64,000 nucleotides of DNA from JADCRZ01 sp037718865. GTDB taxonomy: Bacteria; Bacteroidota; Bacteroidia; Chitinophagales; Chitinophagaceae. The stretch is taken from the NCBI GenBank assembly GCA_037718865.1, contig JBBJMP010000006.1:124001-188000 (forward strand). The letters run 5' to 3'. Under the pieces are notes generated by a model, which saw nothing but the letters and a program-made list of their open reading frames with translations, had not been told where the DNA came from and ran no database searches. The position numbers and the translations under genes are program-made. Below are positions 58,805-64,000 of this stretch, one piece after another; positions within the stretch are counted from its first letter, which is position 1, and every line of letters begins with the position of its first letter.

Positions 58805-60871
58805 TCACGGATTAGACACTTTAAATGTTTTCTTGTCCCTGCCTGCCCCGGTGATCGTTAAACTCTTCCAGCCGGCCGGCAGTTTAGATTTCACCTGTAC
58901 TAAACCTTTTGGAGTTATTTCCAATCCGCCGAACCCCATTAGCAGGCTTTGCACCAGCCCGCCTGCTCCCGTTGCAAAGTAGGGATTTGTTCCTCCCTTG
59001 GTTTCAGCAATAACCCTGAAGGGGGGATTCAGGTTCGGCAGGTAGCCGTCCTTGAAGAAGTGCAGCGCCTTGTCTCCCTCACCCAGGCGGGCATACAAAA
59101 GCGTAAAAATGGCTTGTGTCATAGCCGGGGTACCTTCATTCGGCACCCTTGTTTCATAAAATGCCAGATCCAGTTTTATCTGTTTAGGATCTGTAATTTC
59201 CTTCAAAGGATAAGCCAGCAGGTTCACATCCGCCTGCTTGATACCTTCACCCTTATAGCTGGCATGTTCCTGCGTTACGCCATCAGCCATTTTCAACACC
59301 GGTATGTTCCCGGCAACCAGGTTCCAATCGGGGTCAGGAATTAATTTCAATAATTTGGCAGCTTCAGTGGCAGACAACAAGTTGGCCCGGGCGGCGGCAT
59401 TTGTAAACGCGTTGTTGTCTACATTTTCCGCCCATTCGTCGGCGGCCACCACATTTTTTATATCAAATTTACCCGGTCCGTTTCTTTCTACCCTGCTCGC
59501 CCAGAAGTCAGCCGTCTCCTTGATGATGGGCCAGCCTCTGTCTCTAAGCCAGTCCTTGTCCTGGGTAACACAATAATAATTCCATGCTGCAAGGCCTACA
59601 CAGGCTGTAATATGATGTTCGAAGGGTCCGCTGAGGGCCCACACCGGCGTTTCTTCCACTCCGGATTCTGCACTTTCCCAAGGGAACATGGCCCCCTTAA
59701 ATCCGTGATTAAAAGCATTACGTCTGGCACCCTCCAGGCGTTGAAACCGATATTCAACCAGCGACCTGGCCATTTCAGGATGAAGCACCAATATGGCCGG
59801 CAGCATCCAGAGGTCGGTGTCCCAAAACACGTGACCGTTATAGCCTAGCCCGGAAAGACCCATAGGAGATATACTCATCGATGTGCCTTCTCTTACAAAG
59901 GAATACAGGTGATACAACATGCTATGTACGTCCTGCTGGGTTTGATCGTCGCCGCTTATCGTAATATCGCTCTTCCACAATTCATCCCAGGCCTTGTTGT
60001 GAAACTGAATCAGGCGTTCCCTTCCTTCCAGCCTGGCGAAAACGGTTAATCGTTCGGCCTCGTTAAGCGGATCATCGTGATGAGCCGAAGTGATCGAAGA
60101 ACCGGCCACAGAAAAACGGTAGGTTTCCCCGGCTTTTATTTTTTTACTGAATTTCATCAGGTGCATATTGTTATCCCACATTTCATGGATCACCCGGGGT
60201 TCGGCAGCATGCGCCTCATTGAATAAAAATGTGTTGGAAGCGCACATCAGCAATTTGCCGGTAGGACTTCTTGCGGAAGAGGTCAGCAGGCTCACGACTA
60301 CGTGCGGACGGTCTATTTCATTATAATAGTTTTGAACATCCCTCAAAGCGTCCGGGGCTTCCATGACACTGGCGCCGCCTAAGGTTATATCTTTTTTTGC
60401 AGTGATTTCGATGTCCATTAATACGGTAAAGGGCAGGTGACGCAACGAATAATAGGTATACCGGATACCTGCCTTATCTGCGAAATCAAAAGAGGCAGTG
60501 AAGCTGGCTTTTCGCATATCGAGTTCCTGGCGCATATTGCGGGTCGTTTTAGCATCGGCTCTTTGTCCATCCACATCAAGATTCATATTCAGGAGGTTAA
60601 AGCTGCGTAAGAAATTGCTGACACGCCCCCGTCCATACTGGTCGTAGGCTCCTGCCAATACCACTTCTCTTACCTTAAACGGTTCAGGGGATGATACGAT
60701 CCCGATCATTCCATTTGCCACGGTGACTCCGTAATAACGGGAGGGGTCTATCGCAGAGGCCGTAATCTTCCACGGATCAATAGATTGAGCGTAAGGCTGA
60801 ATTGGGTTACAGGCAATGGCAGTAAAAATTACCAGGGACCAAACTGAACGGACAGGCAATAGGCTGATCAT
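58805..60871 (-). CDS. Exported glycoside hydrolase family 65 protein
   Basis: A 688-residue protein with signal peptide (SVWSLVIFTAIACNPIQPYAQ) and GH65 organisation: N-terminal beta-sandwich (about 30-270), linker, (alpha/alpha)6 barrel with GLGYNGHVFWDTDLWMLP, FPWESAESGVEETP and the general acid Glu479 in AADEWAENVDNNAFTN, and a small C-terminal beta domain. GH65 includes maltose, trehalose and kojibiose phosphorylases and acid trehalase-like hydrolases; export favours a hydrolase, because phosphorylases need cytoplasmic phosphate. ATG 60871 is used instead of an in-frame TTG at 60931. Divergent from icmF. Confidence 0.9.
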   Translation of the reverse strand: MISLLPVRSVWSLVIFTAIACNPIQPYAQSIDPWKITASAIDPSRYYGVTVANGMIGIVSSPEPFKVREVVLAGAYDQYGRGRVSNFLRSFNLLNMNLDVDGQRADAKTTRNMRQELDMRKASFTASFDFADKAGIRYTYYSLRHLPFTVLMDIEITAKKDITLGGASVMEAPDALRDVQNYYNEIDRPHVVVSLLTSSARSPTGKLLMCASNTFLFNEAHAAEPRVIHEMWDNNMHLMKFSKKIKAGETYRFSVAGSSITSAHHDDPLNEAERLTVFARLEGRERLIQFHNKAWDELWKSDITISGDDQTQQDVHSMLYHLYSFVREGTSMSISPMGLSGLGYNGHVFWDTDLWMLPAILVLHPEMARSLVEYRFQRLEGARRNAFNHGFKGAMFPWESAESGVEETPVWALSGPFEHHITACVGLAAWNYYCVTQDKDWLRDRGWPIIKETADFWASRVERNGPGKFDIKNVVAADEWAENVDNNAFTNAAARANLLSATEAAKLLKLIPDPDWNLVAGNIPVLKMADGVTQEHASYKGEGIKQADVNLLAYPLKEITDPKQIKLDLAFYETRVPNEGTPAMTQAIFTLLYARLGEGDKALHFFKDGYLPNLNPPFRVIAETKGGTNPYFATGAGGLVQSLLMGFGGLEITPKGLVQVKSKLPAGWKSLTITGAGRDKKTFKVSNP

Positions 60872-61015
60872 AAATCTGATTTGGAGTTTGCAAAGTAGAG
60901 ATTTTAAGTGATTAACGAGTGTATTGTTCAAGCTGTTCGGAGTCTGTTCACATAGTAGTACGAAGTCGGAGATTTCTTACAGCGTCTCACCGGCCATAAA
61001 TTTTTAATTACCTTC

Positions 61016-61031
61016 GCTAACGGTTGTTAGC
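61016..61031 (+). promoter_or_regulatory. Small hairpin in the icmF leader
   Basis: GCTAAC and GTTAGC form a 6-bp stem with a GGTT loop, ending 15 bp before the icmF start codon. A TACCTTCG near-match to the -7 box (61008-61015) lies just upstream, so the hairpin would be at the very 5' end of the mRNA. Function is uncertain. Confidence 0.35.
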
Positions 61032-61046
61032 TTACCGTCAGATCAT

Positions 61047-64000
61047 ATGGACAAAGTCTTGCAACATAAAATCAGAATAGTAACCGCTGCTGCGTTATTC
61101 GATGGTCACGATGTGGCCATCAACATCATGCGCCGGATCCTTCAAAGCAAGGGAGCGGAGATCATACACCTGGGTCATAACCGTTCCGTAGCCGAGATTG
61201 TTGAATGTGCCATTGAAGAAGACGCCCAGGGAATAGCTATCACGTCATACCAGGGCGGGCATGTTGAATTTTTTAAATATATGAAAGACCTGCTTGATGA
61301 AAACGGGTGCAGGCATATCAAAATTTTTGGAGGCGGTGGAGGAACTATTTTGCCGGAAGAGATCAGGGAGCTGCATAATTATGGCATCACACGCATATAC
61401 TCCCCGGATGATGGGCGGCAAATGGGACTGGAAGGCATGATAGAAGATGTAATCAGGTTATGTGATTTCTCTTTGAACGGCCATATTCCTGGTAATGGAA
61501 TGATGAAAATGGGAGAAGTTAAGGACATCAGGCGGATTGCACGGCTAATAACACAGGCAGAGGCTGGGAAATCCACATCAGCAGGGAGCGAACCGCAAAA
61601 GACACCCAACAATAAGGCGATCCCCGTTCTGGGCATAACAGGAACCGGAGGTGCGGGTAAAAGCAGCGTCACAGACGAGATCCTCCGACGGTTCCTGACC
61701 AGCAATACTGAAAAAACCATTGCAGTTATTTCAGTAGACCCATCCAAGAAAAAGACGGGCGGTGCCCTGCTCGGAGACCGTATACGCATGAACGCCGTGC
61801 ATCATCCAAGGGCTTATATGCGGTCGCTGGCCACCAGGGAAAGTGATAAGGCATTGAGCAACCACGTTCAGGATGCTATCGACATCTGCAAGTCAGCAGG
61901 TTTCGACTTTATTATCCTGGAATCTGCCGGCGTTGGCCAAAGTGATGCCAGCATTTTGGATTATTGTGATGTCAGCCTGTACGTCATGACACCTGAATAT
62001 GGGGCAGCTTCCCAGTTGGAAAAGATTAACATGCTCGACTATGCCGACCTCGTTGCTATAAATAAATTTGACAAAGCGGGAGCCCTGGATGCGTTGCACG
62101 ACGTCCGCAAGCAATACAAGCGTAACCTTGGCTTATGGTCAGCAGATGTTGAAAGCCTTCCCATCTTTGGAACCATTGCTTCAAATTTTAATGACCACGG
62201 AATTAACCGCCTTTATTCAAGGCTTGTATCTGATGTAAAAGAGAAATCCGGTATTGACCTCAAAGATCTACAGGTTTCATCGGTTGAAGCAAAGTCAGGA
62301 GTAAATTTTATTATACCATCTTCAAGGATTCGTTATTTATCTGAGATATCAGAAAATATCCGCAGCTACGACGCATGGGTTAAAGAGCAGTGTGAAGCGG
62401 CAACCCGGTTATACCGGTTGGAAGGAACAACCGCTATCCTTAAAGAACAACCTAAGGAAGACAATGCAGCCATTTCTTTGATTTATATCGAGAAATTACT
62501 GGAATCAGCCTCGGACAAACTGCACGCGGAGTGCAAACAGTTAATCGATCAATGGCCCGGCCTGGTTAAAAAATATAATGCCGATTTTTTCTCGTACGAG
62601 GTTCGGGAAAAGATCATCAAACAACCGCTTACTATAAAAACTTTATCAGGCACAAGGATACCGAAAGTCGTCCTTCCAAAATATAGAGACTGGGGTGATA
62701 TTTTATCATGGCAATTACAGGAAAACATCCCGGGAGAATTTCCTTATACTGCCGGCGTTTTTATGTTAAAAAGAACAGGAGAAGACCCTACACGCATGTT
62801 TGCCGGCGAAGGTAGTCCGGAACGAACCAATAAGCGCTTTCATTATTTATCTCTGGGGCAACCGGCTATCCGGTTATCCACTGCTTTTGATAGTGTAACC
62901 CTGTACGGTGAAGACCCTGATCATCGTCCGGACATCTATGGAAAAATCGGCAATTCCGGGGTAAGCATTGCTACTGTGGATGATGCTAAAAAATTGTACA
63001 GCGGATTTGACCTTACTGATCCTAAAACCTCGGTAAGCATGACGATTAACGGTCCCGCACCGATCCTCCTCGCCTTCTTTATGAACGCGGCTATCGACCA
63101 GGAATGTGAAAAATATATTGAAACAAACGGCGGGTGGCCGGCGATCGACAGCTTACTTGAAGTAAAATATAGAAAAGCGCCCAGGCCGTATTATTATAAT
63201 CCTTCTTCACCCGAACGCCTGCCTGAAGGAAATAACGGATTGGGATTAAAATTACTGGGTCTAAGTGGCAGTGACGTTCTGCCGGCAGAAGTGTATAATA
63301 ACCTTAAAGCCCGCGCGCTCTCTGCAGTTCGGGGAACGGTTCAGGCCGACATTTTAAAAGAGGACCAGGCGCAGAACACCTGCATCTTTTCTACTGAATT
63401 TGCATTGAAGTTAATGGGTGATGTACAGGAATACTTTATTGATCACCAGGTCAGGAATTTCTACAGCGTCAGCATATCAGGATATCATATTGCAGAGGCC
63501 GGTGCCAATCCCATTACCCAGTTGGCGTTTACTTTGGCGAACGGCTTTACTTACGTTGAATATTACCTGAGCCGGGGAATGCATATCGATGATTTTGCGC
63601 CAAACTTGTCTTTTTTCTTTAGTAACGGAATGGATGCAGAGTATAGTGTAATCGGCCGGGTAGCAAGGCGAACCTGGGCCAAGGCCATGAAATACAAGTA
63701 CAAGGCCAACGAGCGCTCACAGAAGCTTAAATATCACGTTCAGACATCAGGCAGAAGCCTGCATGCCCAGGAGATCGATTTTAATGATATCCGCACTACG
63801 CTCCAGGCTTTATATGCCATCTACGACAATTGCAATTCTTTACATACCAATGCCTATGATGAAGCTATTACCACCCCGACTGAAGACAGTGTTCGCCGGG
63901 CCATGGCCATTCAACTGATCATTAACCGCGAACTAGGCACGGCTAAAGTTGAAAATCCAAACCAGGGTTCGTTTCTGATAGAAGAATTGACCAACCTTGT
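61047..64000 (+). CDS. icmF: Fused isobutyryl-CoA mutase (IcmF-like), 3' end beyond the window
   Basis: An open frame from ATG 61047 runs to the window end (984 codons) with no stop. Domain order is IcmF-like: B12-binding domain (about 1-135; His21 in LFDGHDVAIN, GGGGGTI), MeaB-type GTPase chaperone (about 190-440; Walker A GTGGAGKSS, NKFD), then the mutase TIM barrel. Phe585 and Gln776 stand where methylmalonyl-CoA mutase has Tyr and Arg, favouring isobutyryl/n-butyryl-CoA over methylmalonyl-CoA. About 46 extra residues (roughly 690-755) lie between these positions compared with characterised IcmF. About 100 C-terminal residues are missing from view. Confidence 0.9.
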   Translation, partial: MDKVLQHKIRIVTAAALFDGHDVAINIMRRILQSKGAEIIHLGHNRSVAEIVECAIEEDAQGIAITSYQGGHVEFFKYMKDLLDENGCRHIKIFGGGGGTILPEEIRELHNYGITRIYSPDDGRQMGLEGMIEDVIRLCDFSLNGHIPGNGMMKMGEVKDIRRIARLITQAEAGKSTSAGSEPQKTPNNKAIPVLGITGTGGAGKSSVTDEILRRFLTSNTEKTIAVISVDPSKKKTGGALLGDRIRMNAVHHPRAYMRSLATRESDKALSNHVQDAIDICKSAGFDFIILESAGVGQSDASILDYCDVSLYVMTPEYGAASQLEKINMLDYADLVAINKFDKAGALDALHDVRKQYKRNLGLWSADVESLPIFGTIASNFNDHGINRLYSRLVSDVKEKSGIDLKDLQVSSVEAKSGVNFIIPSSRIRYLSEISENIRSYDAWVKEQCEAATRLYRLEGTTAILKEQPKEDNAAISLIYIEKLLESASDKLHAECKQLIDQWPGLVKKYNADFFSYEVREKIIKQPLTIKTLSGTRIPKVVLPKYRDWGDILSWQLQENIPGEFPYTAGVFMLKRTGEDPTRMFAGEGSPERTNKRFHYLSLGQPAIRLSTAFDSVTLYGEDPDHRPDIYGKIGNSGVSIATVDDAKKLYSGFDLTDPKTSVSMTINGPAPILLAFFMNAAIDQECEKYIETNGGWPAIDSLLEVKYRKAPRPYYYNPSSPERLPEGNNGLGLKLLGLSGSDVLPAEVYNNLKARALSAVRGTVQADILKEDQAQNTCIFSTEFALKLMGDVQEYFIDHQVRNFYSVSISGYHIAEAGANPITQLAFTLANGFTYVEYYLSRGMHIDDFAPNLSFFFSNGMDAEYSVIGRVARRTWAKAMKYKYKANERSQKLKYHVQTSGRSLHAQEIDFNDIRTTLQALYAIYDNCNSLHTNAYDEAITTPTEDSVRRAMAIQLIINRELGTAKVENPNQGSFLIEELTNL

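Overview
The window looks like a chromosomal segment of a Bacteroidota bacterium, most likely family Chitinophagaceae. Supporting signs are a SusC/SusD pair with a trailing lipoprotein, the gliding lipoprotein GldH, a DPP IV-type S9 peptidase, Bat (aerotolerance) proteins, a long plant/Bacteroidetes-type IspG, a split transketolase, an IcmF-type fused mutase, and several good matches to the Bacteroidetes -7 promoter box TAnnTTTG. No rRNA, tRNA, prophage, CRISPR array or transposase gene was found. The taxonomic assignment is inference from gene content, not from a search.

Layout. 0-12 kb: ppk2, frr, a WecA-like transferase, transketolase N-half, a LolC/E-like permease with rbfA, an MsbA-like ABC exporter, DPP IV peptidase and PcrA helicase. 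12-19.4 kb: small exported or hypothetical proteins, superoxide dismutase, and a susC-susD-lipoprotein operon. 19.8-30 kb: tadA, aldehyde dehydrogenase, glutathione peroxidase, hydroxyacyl-CoA dehydrogenase, a beta-helix protein, an epimerase, lpxD and an RluE-like pseudouridine synthase. 30-38 kb: yicC, gldH, a two-component pair, a frameshifted DUF2157 gene with its GDYXXLXY partner, and batD. 38-47 kb: SDR and HAD enzymes, phospholipid genes psd-cdsA, a CPBP protease, dusB, pheS, an isolated 548-aa propeller-like protein of unknown role, and a TauE/SafE permease. 47-57 kb: ispG, batC-batB, a class D beta-lactamase, GH37 trehalase, and a cluster of outer-membrane protein, vanadium-haloperoxidase/PAP2 lipoprotein and small membrane-anchored protein. 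57-64 kb: a MobA-like cytidylyl/nucleotidyltransferase facing XdhC, a GH65 enzyme, and the start of icmF, which runs off the end.

Most genes are housekeeping or envelope functions with no obvious single pathway. The notable material is between the genes. First, two copies of a roughly 310-340-bp element (19471-19776 and 35458-35793, opposite orientation) consist of four GC-rich palindromes nested in a larger inverted repeat, bounded by about 20-bp terminal inverted repeats and a TTTGAA-like duplicated target; they look like a non-autonomous mobile element. Second, many gene junctions are filled by short-period word arrays: an 8-bp word of the type GTGCGGAT directly after stop codons, then 7-bp words containing GAAC (or GTTC on the other strand) running up to, and in two cases over, the next start codon. 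The order and orientation are the same at several independent junctions, which is the most unusual pattern in this window.
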